Of a DNA stretch of 11,025 nt, positions 1 to 7,231 are shown one piece after another (within the stretch, counting starts at the first letter, position 1; the number at the start of each line of letters is the position of its first letter). Location: NCBI GenBank assembly GCA_012971835.1, contig JAAZFR010000099.1, positions 1-11,025 of the forward strand. The letters run 5' to 3'. A program made the translations under genes and the position numbers. The DNA comes from Erysipelotrichia bacterium. Lineage in GTDB: Bacteria; Bacillota_I; Bacilli_A; RFN20; CAG-826. The notes below the pieces were generated by a model. The model ran no database searches. It had not been told where the DNA came from and saw only the letters and a program-made list of their open reading frames with translations.

Positions 1-335
1 CGTTATTTGATATCATCGATGCGATTAATGTTGGGCGAATGGTTGGCTCTGGCGAAACCTGGTACATGGCTTTGATTAATGGCTTTTTCTGTGGCGTATT
101 AGTTTTTTTAGCGGTTCACATTCATAAGACAGCAAAAAGGACATGGGTCAAATATGTTGGCTTAGTCTTTTTTATTACAACTTTTGTCGTATTTGGAACC
201 GAACACTGCCTAGCTAATATGTTTTTCTTCTCGATTGGCGGTAGCTGGAACATAGCTTTGCTTCTGAACGTTATTCTTGTCATTATTGGCAATTCACTCG
301 GGGCGATGTTTGCTTACACTCTTAATTACTTATAA
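1..335 (+). CDS. Formate/nitrite transporter (FNT) family channel, 3' end only
   Basis: The reading frame is open from base 3 to a TAA at 333-335 and gives the last 110 residues of an integral membrane protein; the 5' end lies outside the window. Three hydrophobic segments are visible. The segment containing FGTEHCLANMF matches the FNT signature (FocA/NirC-type G-x-EH-x-x-ANMF), whose His is the central pore residue in that family. The final helix carries the IIGNSLGAMF motif, equivalent to the family's GNxxGG near the C terminus. The family moves formate, nitrite or hydrosulfide across the cytoplasmic membrane as pentamers; in a fermenter formate is the likeliest substrate, but the fragment cannot settle this. 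It points the same way as the glycan genes, but nothing ties it functionally to them. An internal ATG at base 39 is not a plausible start because the homologous region continues upstream. Confidence 0.85.
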   Translation, partial: LFDIIDAINVGRMVGSGETWYMALINGFFCGVLVFLAVHIHKTAKRTWVKYVGLVFFITTFVVFGTEHCLANMFFFSIGGSWNIALLLNVILVIIGNSLGAMFAYTLNYL

Positions 336-386
336 AAACTAACAACGATTGTCTTTCGTCTTTTTGTCGGTCACAATATCTATTAT

Positions 387-2096
387 ATGAATAACACACA
401 TCGGCGAATGACCTGGTGGAAGAAAGCTATCGGCTACATTATTTATCCGAGTGCTTTTAAAGATACTAATGGCGATGGTATTGGCGACCTTAGGGGTATT
501 ATTTCAAAATTGGATTATCTTCAAGAATTAGGTGTGAACCTTTTGTGGATATGCCCTTTTTTTAAATCACCGATGGATGACAATGGTTATGATGTCAGCG
601 ATTATTTACAAGTTGACCCACGCTTTGGCACGAATGAAGAATTTGATTTACTAATCAAAGAAGCGCACACGCGAGGCATTCGCATCGTGATTGACTTCGT
701 TTTGAATCACACTAGCGATGAACATCCATGGTTTGTCGAAGCTCGAAACAATCCTGTCTCTCCTAAGCGTGACTATTATCTGATGCTTCCTCCAAAATAC
801 ATTAACGGAAGAAGAATGCCACCAAATAACTGGAAAGGTTTCTTTTCAACTTCAACTTGGACGTTTGATGAGCACTCAAATCTCTATTACATGCACATTT
901 TTTCAAAGAAAATGCCTGATGTTAATTGGAGCAATCCCCATCTTCGTGAAGAATATTATAATCTCGCCAAATTTTATTTAGACAAAGGCGTGGATGGCTT
1001 TCGCCTTGATGCTCTTGCTCATCTTGCTCGCGATTTATCGTTTAATAATTCAAATGTTGCCCTTGACGAAAATGGTTTGGCCTTTGATATGAGTAAATAT
1101 TCTAACCGTCCGGAATTATTTGATTATATGCGCGAATTTAAAGATCAAGTGTTCACTCATTATGACTGCGTGACGATTGGTGAAGTTGGTGGCGGAATTA
1201 CACCTGAACAATCACTGAAGTTATCAGGCTATGAAAAGGGTTCGATTAGCATGGTGTTTAACTTCGATACAGCTTGGGAAAACGGCGCCTATGATAGCAT
1301 CAATAAAAAAGATGAAGAACTAATAACAAACGTTATCAAACTTAAGTCTAATTTCCTTCGTTGGTATCAAGCATGCAACGGAAAAGCCTGGATGCCTCTT
1401 TATTGGAATAATCACGATCATCCCCGTGTCTTGTCACAGTACGGAAGTATAAAATATCGCAACGAGTCAGCCAAGATGCTAATAACTACCTTGCTATTTA
1501 TGTATGGAACGCCGTTTATCTACTATGGTGATGAAATTGGCATGAGCAATGTCGATTACGAGAAGTTAAGTGATTTTAACGACGTCAGCGCCCGAAATTT
1601 TGTCGCTGAAAATAATCATAAATACGATATGGAAACTATACTTCGCTTTTTGAGAAGAACCTCACGGATTAACGCCCGTACCCCGATGCAGTGGAGTGAT
1701 AAGAAACATTCCGGCTTCTCGCTTGTGGAACCACTTCAAAAAGTTAATGGAAACTATAAAGAAATTAATGTTGAACAGCAAGAAAAAGACGAAGACTCGA
1801 TACTAAATTTCTATAAAATTGCCATCGCCCTTCGCAAGCAAGAAAACATTACTGAATCAGTCTTATTCGGAAAATTTTCGTTTATAGAAAACAACAATTG
1901 CGATGTCATTTGTTATATTCATGAGGGCGACAACCCTTTAATGGTGGTATCTAATTTTCGCGGTAAGGAAGTTAAATATCCGATTAAATTCGTGACAAAA
2001 ACCACGCTTTTGCACAATTATGAAGACGAATTAATCGAAAACAATGTGATTACGCTCCGTCCCTTTGAATGTTATCTTTTCGCCTTGAAACGATAA
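387..2096 (+). CDS. Cytoplasmic GH13 alpha-glucosidase (GH13_31-like, maltase/oligo-glucosidase)
   Basis: This 569-residue protein has no signal peptide and should release glucose from the non-reducing ends of imported maltodextrins. The (beta/alpha)8 domain opens with WWKKAIGYIIYPSAF and a calcium-site-like DTNGDGIGD (26-34). Conserved regions are visible: DFVLNH (103-108), GFRLDAL with nucleophile Asp208, IGEVGG with acid/base Glu266, and NNHDHP with Asp344. A C-terminal all-beta domain ends near residue 569. The length fits GH13_31 enzymes. Ala209 follows the nucleophile, where alpha-1,6-acting members usually have Val and alpha-1,4-acting members Ala or Thr, so a maltase preference is inferred. 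Region V reads MPDVN (176-180) rather than the usual QPDLN. The start is uncertain: neither ATG 387 nor ATG 408 has a good ribosome binding site, and ATG 408 (MTWWKK) matches the usual family N terminus better. Trehalose-6-phosphate hydrolase is possible but less supported by context. Confidence 0.92.
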   Translation: MNNTHRRMTWWKKAIGYIIYPSAFKDTNGDGIGDLRGIISKLDYLQELGVNLLWICPFFKSPMDDNGYDVSDYLQVDPRFGTNEEFDLLIKEAHTRGIRIVIDFVLNHTSDEHPWFVEARNNPVSPKRDYYLMLPPKYINGRRMPPNNWKGFFSTSTWTFDEHSNLYYMHIFSKKMPDVNWSNPHLREEYYNLAKFYLDKGVDGFRLDALAHLARDLSFNNSNVALDENGLAFDMSKYSNRPELFDYMREFKDQVFTHYDCVTIGEVGGGITPEQSLKLSGYEKGSISMVFNFDTAWENGAYDSINKKDEELITNVIKLKSNFLRWYQACNGKAWMPLYWNNHDHPRVLSQYGSIKYRNESAKMLITTLLFMYGTPFIYYGDEIGMSNVDYEKLSDFNDVSARNFVAENNHKYDMETILRFLRRTSRINARTPMQWSDKKHSGFSLVEPLQKVNGNYKEINVEQQEKDEDSILNFYKIAIALRKQENITESVLFGKFSFIENNNCDVICYIHEGDNPLMVVSNFRGKEVKYPIKFVTKTTLLHNYEDELIENNVITLRPFECYLFALKR

Positions 2097-2103
2097 AATG
2101 TAA

Positions 2104-2130
2104 AAATTTGTAAATTTGTGCACTGTGCAC
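2104..2130 (+). promoter_or_regulatory. Tandem AAATTTGT repeat abutting a GTGCAC-T-GTGCAC palindrome
   Basis: Between the alpha-glucosidase stop and the ATPase start, two copies of AAATTTGT lie head to tail (2104-2111 and 2112-2119). The second runs into GTGCACTGTGCAC (2118-2130), a palindrome around one central base. It is not followed by a T tract, so it is unlikely to be a terminator. A weak extended -10 (TG-T-TAGTAT, 2151-2159) lies just downstream without a good -35 box. The site may be an operator controlling the ATPase gene, but this rests only on symmetry and position. Confidence 0.35.
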
Positions 2131-2168
2131 TATTCAATCTTTTTTGTCCGTGTTAGTATTTTTTTATT

Positions 2169-2173
2169 GGAGG
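2169..2173 (+). promoter_or_regulatory. Ribosome binding site that fixes the GTG start of the ABC ATPase
   Basis: GGAGG sits 8 nt before GTG 2182. The frame also extends up to a TTG at 2116, but that TTG has no ribosome binding site, lies inside the palindrome region, and would add 22 residues unlike any ABC ATPase N terminus. The GTG is therefore the supported start. Confidence 0.85.
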
Positions 2174-2181
2174 ATTCATCC

Positions 2182-3453
2182 GTGAAAGAAATAGAAAAAC
2201 CAGTTGTCGAAGCCCCAAGCGATTTAAGTTATGTGTCACTCAGACATATCGACAAAGTTTATGACAACAAAGTACAAGCTGTTTTTGATTTTAATTTAGA
2301 AGTTCATAAAAAAGAATTTATCGTCCTCGTCGGTCCCTCGGGCTGTGGCAAATCCACAACCTTGAGAATGGTCGCGGGCTTAGAAGATATTACGGCCGGT
2401 GAACTCTGGATTGATGGTCAGTATTCCAATGACCGGGCCCCTAAAGACCGCGATATCGCCATGGTTTTCCAAAGTTATGCCCTTTATCCACATATGACAG
2501 TTTATGACAACATGGCTTTTGGATTAAAAATTCGTCGTTATCCCCGCACTGAAATTGATCGTCGTGTTCGCGAAGCTGCCCGAATTCTTGAGATTGAAGA
2601 TTATCTTGAAAGAAAGCCTAAAGCCCTTTCTGGTGGGCAAAGGCAACGCGTCGCCTTAGGAAGAGCGATTGTACGTAACGCGAAAGTCTTTTTAATGGAT
2701 GAGCCCCTTTCTAACCTTGACGCTAAATTGCGCGTTCAAATGAGAAGCGAAATTATTAAGCTCCACGAGGAGTTAGATGCCACAACGATTTATGTCACTC
2801 ACGACCAGACGGAAGCGATGACGATGGCGACAAGAATTGTTGTCATGAAAGGTGGTTACATTCAACAAATAGGAACTCCGTTTGAAATTTATAATAATCC
2901 ATCGAACCTTTTCGTTGCGAGTTTCATTGGCTCGCCGGCCATGAACTTTATTGATGCGATATATGAAAAGGGTAGCATTGTCTTTAGCGACGGTAAGAAA
3001 ATCGCTCTTGATGTCGAAGTGGTAAAAGCCCACGATGAGTTTTATGAAAAAGCTTTGTCAGAAATAAATTTCGAAATCGATAAGTTTTATTATCGTGAGG
3101 CCATGTCGGAAGAAGAAAAGAAAGATCACAATGAACAATTAGCAGCTCTAAAAGCAACCGCCGAATCATTTAAAGAGCCACACAAAGTCGTTTTTGGAAT
3201 TCGTCCCGAAGACATTTTTGAAGCGACAGCGGAAAACATGGAAAAACATCCAGGTGAAATTTATGAGATTAAAGTCGGAGTCGCTGAATTACTCGGTCAC
3301 GAATATTATGTTCACACCGATTTCGCTGGTTGTGATTTGACGGCTAAGATTCCGTCGACTCGGCCAATTAGCATTCACGATAATCTTAAAGTTGTATTTG
3401 ACGTCAAGAAGGCACACCTGTTTGATATAAAGACCACTAAGCGCTTTTATTAA
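2182..3453 (+). CDS. malK: CUT1 sugar ABC transporter ATPase, MalK/MsmK/UgpC type
   Basis: From GTG 2182 this is a 423-residue ATP-hydrolysing subunit that would dock on the cytoplasmic face of MalFG and power maltodextrin import. Visible motifs are Walker [10 protein letters not shown] (51-59), Q-loop Gln97, signature LSGGQ (149-153), Walker B VFLMDEP (169-175, catalytic Glu174), D-loop SNLD (177-180) and switch His207. The MalK-type C-terminal regulatory domain follows, with the family's GIRPEDI at 339-345. Usual length is about 360-375 residues. The excess is a charged, probably helical insert at about 278-335, rich in Glu and Lys, just before GIRPEDI. The gene is separated from malE by a terminator, so it may be transcribed apart from malEFG. 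MsmK/MsmX-type ATPases often serve several sugar importers, so malK is assigned from context. Confidence 0.93.
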   Translation: MKEIEKPVVEAPSDLSYVSLRHIDKVYDNKVQAVFDFNLEVHKKEFIVLVGPSGCGKSTTLRMVAGLEDITAGELWIDGQYSNDRAPKDRDIAMVFQSYALYPHMTVYDNMAFGLKIRRYPRTEIDRRVREAARILEIEDYLERKPKALSGGQRQRVALGRAIVRNAKVFLMDEPLSNLDAKLRVQMRSEIIKLHEELDATTIYVTHDQTEAMTMATRIVVMKGGYIQQIGTPFEIYNNPSNLFVASFIGSPAMNFIDAIYEKGSIVFSDGKKIALDVEVVKAHDEFYEKALSEINFEIDKFYYREAMSEEEKKDHNEQLAALKATAESFKEPHKVVFGIRPEDIFEATAENMEKHPGEIYEIKVGVAELLGHEYYVHTDFAGCDLTAKIPSTRPISIHDNLKVVFDVKKAHLFDIKTTKRFY

Positions 3454-3482
3454 TATGATATTAATAAGCATATCCGAAAAAT

Positions 3483-3508
3483 AAGAGCCCTATGGGCTCT
3501 TTTATTAT
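3483..3508 (+). terminator. Intrinsic terminator after the ATPase gene
   Basis: AAGAGCCC (3483-3490) and GGGCTCTT (3494-3501) form a perfect 8-bp stem with a TAT loop, followed by a T-rich tail TTATTATT. It begins 30 nt after the ATPase stop codon and separates that transcript from malEFG. Confidence 0.9.
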
Positions 3509-3533
3509 TGAATTACTAATTTTTTGCTATTTA

Positions 3534-3564
3534 GAACGTTACTTTACTTAAGTAACCGAAGTTC
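3534..3564 (+). promoter_or_regulatory. Palindromic candidate operator upstream of malE
   Basis: TTACTTAAGTAA at 3544-3555 is a perfect 12-bp palindrome. It overlaps a wider inverted repeat, GTTACTT (3538-3544) with AAGTAAC (3550-3556), and an outer GAAC (3534-3537) pairs with GTTC (3561-3564) across a 4-nt offset. It lies 27 bp upstream of the best malE -35 box, which suits an activator site or a distal repressor site. The cognate regulator is not in the window. Chance is possible in AT-rich DNA, but nested symmetry of this size is uncommon. Confidence 0.5.
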
Positions 3565-3582
3565 GTACACCCGTAAAAGATA

Positions 3583-3611
3583 TTGCTTAAAAATATGACG
3601 AGAATTATAAT
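3583..3611 (+). promoter_or_regulatory. Candidate sigma-A promoter for malE-malF-malG and the hydrolases
   Basis: A perfect -10 box TATAAT (3606-3611) lies exactly 17 bp after a -35-like TTGCTT (3583-3588; matches the TTG of TTGACA). Transcription would start near 3618 and give a leader of about 77 nt. The site follows the ATPase terminator and precedes the strong malE ribosome binding site, where an operon promoter is expected. Confidence 0.65.
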
Positions 3612-3635
3612 CAATATATGCCGAACACTAATTAC

Positions 3636-3665
3636 TATAATGTGGCAAGTTAAGCGATTATGCTT
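3636..3665 (+). promoter_or_regulatory. Second consensus -10 box with a downstream AAGC/GCTT dyad
   Basis: A second perfect TATAAT (3636-3641) lies 30 bp after the first, but no good -35 box sits 17 bp upstream. Just downstream, AAGC (3652-3655) and GCTT (3662-3665) flank a 6-nt spacer, within a sequence loosely like LacI-family operators (TTAAGCGATTA). It could be an alternative promoter with a start-site operator. The half-sites are short, so this is tentative. Confidence 0.3.
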
Positions 3666-3682
3666 TTTGTCATGTAAAGAAA

Positions 3683-3688
3683 GGAGAG
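3683..3688 (+). promoter_or_regulatory. Ribosome binding site that fixes the malE start
   Basis: GGAGAG (inside AAAGGAGAG) stands 8 nt from ATG 3695 if measured from GGAG, and only 5 nt from an in-frame TTG at 3692. The ATG is therefore preferred, and the TTG-initiated version would add one residue. Confidence 0.85.
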
Positions 3689-3694
3689 TAATTG

Positions 3695-4912
3695 ATGTTT
3701 AAAAAAAGAAACGGTCTCATGTTTGCCGGCCTTGCCTTGCTCATTGCCCCGCTTGCTGCGTGTGGTGGTGGTTCAAAGCTGACCCTGAAAGTGTGGGCCC
3801 CTACGGAAGACAAGGCGGTTATGGAGCACATTATCGCTGAATTTCAAAAGACAGAAGCTGGTAAGGACATTGCATTCGATTTGAAGCATGTCAAAGAAGG
3901 TGACGTCAAGACTGAACTCGTTAAAGACGCAGTTGCTGCAGCTGACGTATTTGCCCTTGTTGATGACAACCTGACTGAGTTGGTCAAAACCAATAACATC
4001 CTCGAAGTTGCTGGCGCATTCAAAACAAACGCCATCGCTGCCAATGAAGATTGGACAATCGATGCCGCCACACGTAATGGGAAACTATACGGCTTCCCAC
4101 AAACTTCTGACAATACTTATTTCTTATGGTATAACAAAACACTTGTTAGTGAAGCACAAGCCGGTAAATTAGAAACATTACTATCGACTGCCGCTTCCGG
4201 TGGCTATAAAGTCGAATATGACATTTCCAATGGCTGGTATGGAACTAGCATTTATTTAGCCGGTGGTGGCGAACTAAGCGTTGACACCTCTGGAACAGCC
4301 GATGTTCAAGTTTGTAATTTTAACACAACTGGCCCAGTGGCGGCCGTTGAAGCCATCTATGACCTTAAAGGCGATTATGATACGACTTGGACAAAAGCCG
4401 ACAACCTCGTCGTCGGCATGACTGCTGCCACTCCGACCGTCGCTGCTGGTGTCGGTGGAACTTGGCAATACGAAGAACTGTTTGCTGCTTTAGGCGATAA
4501 TCTTGGCGCCATGAAACTGCCAACCGTTAACGTCGGTGGTATTGATAAGCAATTAGGATCCTTCCGCTCAGCTAAATTGGTTTCCGTTAAAGCCAATACA
4601 GCTTATCCGAATGAAGCCTTGGCCTTTGCTGAATTTTCAACTAATTTCGCCTCGCAAAAATATCGTTTTGAACAAAGAGGTATCGGACCTTCGAATATCG
4701 AAGCGGGAGCCCTTCCAGCCATCGCCGATAGCATCATGCTATCTGCTATTGCTGATCAAAATGAATTTGGCGTTAATCAAGCAACTGCCATTACTGGTAG
4801 TTACTGGGATCCAATCGGTGCCATTGGTAATATGATCATGATTCAGGATTGGACACCTTATGCTGATGCTCAAGCCGCCCTTAATGCTGCTGTTGCACAA
4901 ATGAATAACTAG
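3695..4912 (+). CDS. malE: Maltodextrin-binding lipoprotein MalE (extracellular solute-binding protein family 1)
   Basis: This 405-residue protein captures maltodextrins outside the membrane and delivers them to MalFG. It has a type II signal peptide: basic MFKKRNG, a hydrophobic core (8-19) and lipobox LAAC with lipidated Cys23. The mature protein starts with GGGSKLTLKVWAP, typical of family 1 binding proteins. YGFPQTSDNTYFLWYNK (132-148) matches the hinge-region segment conserved in MalE-like proteins, and the C-terminal lobe includes RGIGPSN and a Trp/Tyr-containing stretch near 370-371. Trp34, Trp145, Trp181, Trp257 and Trp371 are candidates for stacking on glucose rings; that role is inferred from the family. 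The gene is Ala-rich and has the strongest translation signals in the window, as expected for an abundant receptor. An attenuator follows it. The exact sugar cannot be read from the sequence; neighbours argue for alpha-1,4-glucans. Confidence 0.93.
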   Translation: MFKKRNGLMFAGLALLIAPLAACGGGSKLTLKVWAPTEDKAVMEHIIAEFQKTEAGKDIAFDLKHVKEGDVKTELVKDAVAAADVFALVDDNLTELVKTNNILEVAGAFKTNAIAANEDWTIDAATRNGKLYGFPQTSDNTYFLWYNKTLVSEAQAGKLETLLSTAASGGYKVEYDISNGWYGTSIYLAGGGELSVDTSGTADVQVCNFNTTGPVAAVEAIYDLKGDYDTTWTKADNLVVGMTAATPTVAAGVGGTWQYEELFAALGDNLGAMKLPTVNVGGIDKQLGSFRSAKLVSVKANTAYPNEALAFAEFSTNFASQKYRFEQRGIGPSNIEAGALPAIADSIMLSAIADQNEFGVNQATAITGSYWDPIGAIGNMIMIQDWTPYADAQAALNAAVAQMNN

Positions 4913-4928
4913 ACATCATCTATTCTTT

Positions 4929-4957
4929 AAGGCAGAGATATAATCCCTGCCTTTTCT
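4929..4957 (+). terminator. Attenuating hairpin between malE and malF
   Basis: AAGGCAG (4929-4935) pairs with CTGCCTT (4947-4953) as a 7-bp stem, with an inner GA/TC pair possible after one mismatch, followed by TTTTCTT counting the stem's last two bases. Only 69 nt separate malE and malF and no new promoter is evident. It probably acts as a partial terminator or 3' stabiliser that keeps malE mRNA more abundant than permease mRNA. Confidence 0.75.
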
Positions 4958-4981
4958 TAAAATTATTATGAGGTAACATTC

Positions 4982-7231
4982 ATGAAAGATAAAAATCAGA
5001 AGAACCTTGAAAATCAAGTTGAAGATAAAGAATTAGGTTTTGATTTTAACGCCGTATCCGCCCTTGCTAATACTGATGTAAAACCAATTAGCAAAAGCGA
5101 ATATTTCTTTAAAGAAATCGGACAAGGACTTGTCAAAGCAGGCAAATGGCTTCTCGTTTTCTTTCTTGACATTTTAAAAGCGTTTGCCAACATCTTTGTT
5201 TTTGCCTATAAAGGCATTAAGTCGCTTGTTTTAAGAGTTGAGCGTTTATTTCAAAAGACCGCCCGTCATTTTAAAGAAGTTGATGGCACGGGAAAAACTT
5301 CTTTTTTTATAATGGGTTTTTCCAGTATAAAAAGCGGACAAATCGTCAACGGCATTTTGTATATGCTGGCGCAAGTGGGTTTCATCATTTTTATGATTTT
5401 TAGTGGTGCCAATAACTTGTACAAATTGACTGGTCCTGGACTAGTTCCGTTCACTGAAGCCTATCTTGATCCCATCAGCGGTCTTTACGTCGCCGGAGTT
5501 CTTGGTGACAGTTCCATTCAATGCCTGTTATTTGGCATCATGACAATCCTAATCATTTTCGTTTTTATCTATCTATATTTTAGAAATATAAATGTTTCTA
5601 GCGACAACGACAAAATAACTTACGGGCTGCAGTATGCTAGGGCATATGAAGACCGCGTTGCATTTTTAGAAAACTATGAAGATTATGTCAATGTCATCAG
5701 CGAAATTCGCGATGTAAAAGTAAAAAGTAATGGTAAATTCGAAGTCGTCAAGAAACGTTTCTTCCACTCAAAAAAAGTTATTCGTGATACCCTTCAAAAG
5801 CAATTTAGTCTCAGTAAACTCTCAACCTTATTCATTTCTTATCTTAATTTTAAAAAGATTGAAGCAAATCGCGAAGAACTAATTTTTGATACGAAATTTG
5901 AACTTAATCAATTTCATCATAAATTTGATCGTTTTAATGATTATGATGACGTAAACGAAAAAGTTCGACATCTTCTTTATGCCTATGAGAATCCCGAAGA
6001 AATTCTCGATGCGATATACGCTCGCGATGCACTCTCAAAACGAAATTGTGTCGAGTCGTTAGTTGAAGGGACAAAAGTAGATAAAAAGGAAGCAATCGCC
6101 CGTCTTGTCGGCGCACTTGAAATTGACGCGGTTATCGCCAAAATGATTTTAGAACTTGGCTTGCATGATCCAAAGGTTACACCGGAGGAACATCGGAAAA
6201 ACCATAGCCGTATGCAATTATTTATCACTCGTTTTAATGACGTGAATGCAAATGGTTATCATGGTCAAGCCAAACCTTTTGCAAAGCAGGTCCAAAGTTT
6301 GCTTAACGAAGGATTTTCCGCAACGGTCTTATTCTTGCCTGTTTTATTCGCCACCATCTTAGTTATCCTACCGCTGATGTTTACTATTTTCGTGGCTTTT
6401 ACGAATTTTGATGGTGCTCACTCAGGCAACAATCTCTTTCAATGGGTTGGCTTTGATAACTTCCTGACATTATTCGCCGGTCAAGGGGCCAATGAGATGT
6501 TGTCAAATACAATATGGACTTTGCTTGGTTGGACGCTGGTCTGGGCTTTCTTTGCTACATTCTTAAACTATGTTCTTGGCATGATTTTAGCTCTTCTTAT
6601 TAATAAGAAAGGCATTAAACTAAAAAAGCTGTGGCGGACGGTTTTCGTTGTCACAATTGCCATTCCTCAGTTTGTTAGTTTACTGGCGATGTCGAAGATC
6701 CTTGGCGATTTCGGACCAATTAACATCTGGTTATCAGAAGCCTTTGGTTTCACAATCCCCTTCTTAAGCAATGGAAGAATTGCCAAAATTACTGTCATCA
6801 TCGTTAACTGCTGGGTCGGTGTTCCTTATACAATGCTAATTACCTCAGGCATTTTAATGAACATCCCCGAAGATCTTTACGAATCGGCCCGGATTGATGG
6901 CGCTGGTCCGTTTGCCCAGTTTACGAAAATTACCTTACCTTACATGTTATTTGTTACCGGTCCTTATTTAATTACGCAGTTCATTGGTAACATCAATAAC
7001 TTTAACGTTATTTACTTCTTAACCGGCGGAATGCCGAATCGCTTATATTTGTATAACGCGAACGATACCGACTTATTAATTACGTGGTTATATAAGATTA
7101 CGACCGGGTCGGACAATCAATACAATATCGCTTCGACCTTAGGTATCTTTATCTTTATTGTCTGCGCCTTCTTATCACTAATCATGTATGCCAGAATTGG
7201 CTCTACGCAAAGAGAGGAGGACTTCCAATAA
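4982..7231 (+). CDS. malF: Maltodextrin ABC transporter permease MalF, with a large N-proximal insert
   Basis: This is one of two membrane subunits forming the maltodextrin channel. GAGGT (4970-4974) lies 7 nt before the ATG. At 749 residues it is far longer than typical Gram-positive MalF (about 430-450). Regions: a polar N terminus (1-40); an amphipathic stretch (about 52-80) flanked by basic residues; two membrane helices (about 120-140 and 181-200) resembling the N-terminal pair of Bacillus MdxF/MalC; a soluble, charged, mostly helical-looking insert (about 205-440); then the six-helix MalF core from about 446. The permease EAA loop is intact: E634-S-A, G640, I650 and LP at 652-653. By positive-inside reasoning the insert is cytoplasmic. 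I do not recognise the insert. The frame is continuous with even composition, so a frameshift or misassembly is unlikely. Its stop overlaps the malG start by one base. Confidence 0.92.
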   Translation: MKDKNQKNLENQVEDKELGFDFNAVSALANTDVKPISKSEYFFKEIGQGLVKAGKWLLVFFLDILKAFANIFVFAYKGIKSLVLRVERLFQKTARHFKEVDGTGKTSFFIMGFSSIKSGQIVNGILYMLAQVGFIIFMIFSGANNLYKLTGPGLVPFTEAYLDPISGLYVAGVLGDSSIQCLLFGIMTILIIFVFIYLYFRNINVSSDNDKITYGLQYARAYEDRVAFLENYEDYVNVISEIRDVKVKSNGKFEVVKKRFFHSKKVIRDTLQKQFSLSKLSTLFISYLNFKKIEANREELIFDTKFELNQFHHKFDRFNDYDDVNEKVRHLLYAYENPEEILDAIYARDALSKRNCVESLVEGTKVDKKEAIARLVGALEIDAVIAKMILELGLHDPKVTPEEHRKNHSRMQLFITRFNDVNANGYHGQAKPFAKQVQSLLNEGFSATVLFLPVLFATILVILPLMFTIFVAFTNFDGAHSGNNLFQWVGFDNFLTLFAGQGANEMLSNTIWTLLGWTLVWAFFATFLNYVLGMILALLINKKGIKLKKLWRTVFVVTIAIPQFVSLLAMSKILGDFGPINIWLSEAFGFTIPFLSNGRIAKITVIIVNCWVGVPYTMLITSGILMNIPEDLYESARIDGAGPFAQFTKITLPYMLFVTGPYLITQFIGNINNFNVIYFLTGGMPNRLYLYNANDTDLLITWLYKITTGSDNQYNIASTLGIFIFIVCAFLSLIMYARIGSTQREEDFQ

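Noticed and set aside
387..2096. Assignment as trehalose-6-phosphate hydrolase (TreC)
   Set aside because: TreC is in the same GH13 group, but no trehalose PTS or TreR gene is adjacent, and the maltodextrin operon and Ala209 favour a maltase.
2118..2130. GTGCACTGTGCAC as an intrinsic terminator for the alpha-glucosidase gene
   Set aside because: The arms would leave only a one-base loop and no T tract follows immediately, so a DNA operator is more plausible than an RNA terminator.
2116..2181. TTG-initiated 22-residue N-terminal extension of the ABC ATPase
   Set aside because: There is no ribosome binding site at TTG 2116, the extension overlaps the palindrome and is unlike ABC ATPase N termini, while GTG 2182 has an ideally spaced GGAGG.
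2773..3471. Minus-strand open frames inside and after the ATPase gene
   Set aside because: They are complements of the conserved ATPase coding sequence, lack ribosome binding sites and give basic, low-meaning peptides.
3649..3662. CcpA cre site over the malE transcription start
   Set aside because: The central AANCGNT core fits, but the outer TG and CA ends of the consensus are absent, so I list it only as a weak dyad.
4982..7231. MalF length explained by a frameshift, gene fusion or assembly error
   Set aside because: The reading frame is uninterrupted, base use is even along it, and the N-terminal helix pair already resembles Gram-positive MalF; the extra residues are an internal insert rather than a fused second gene.
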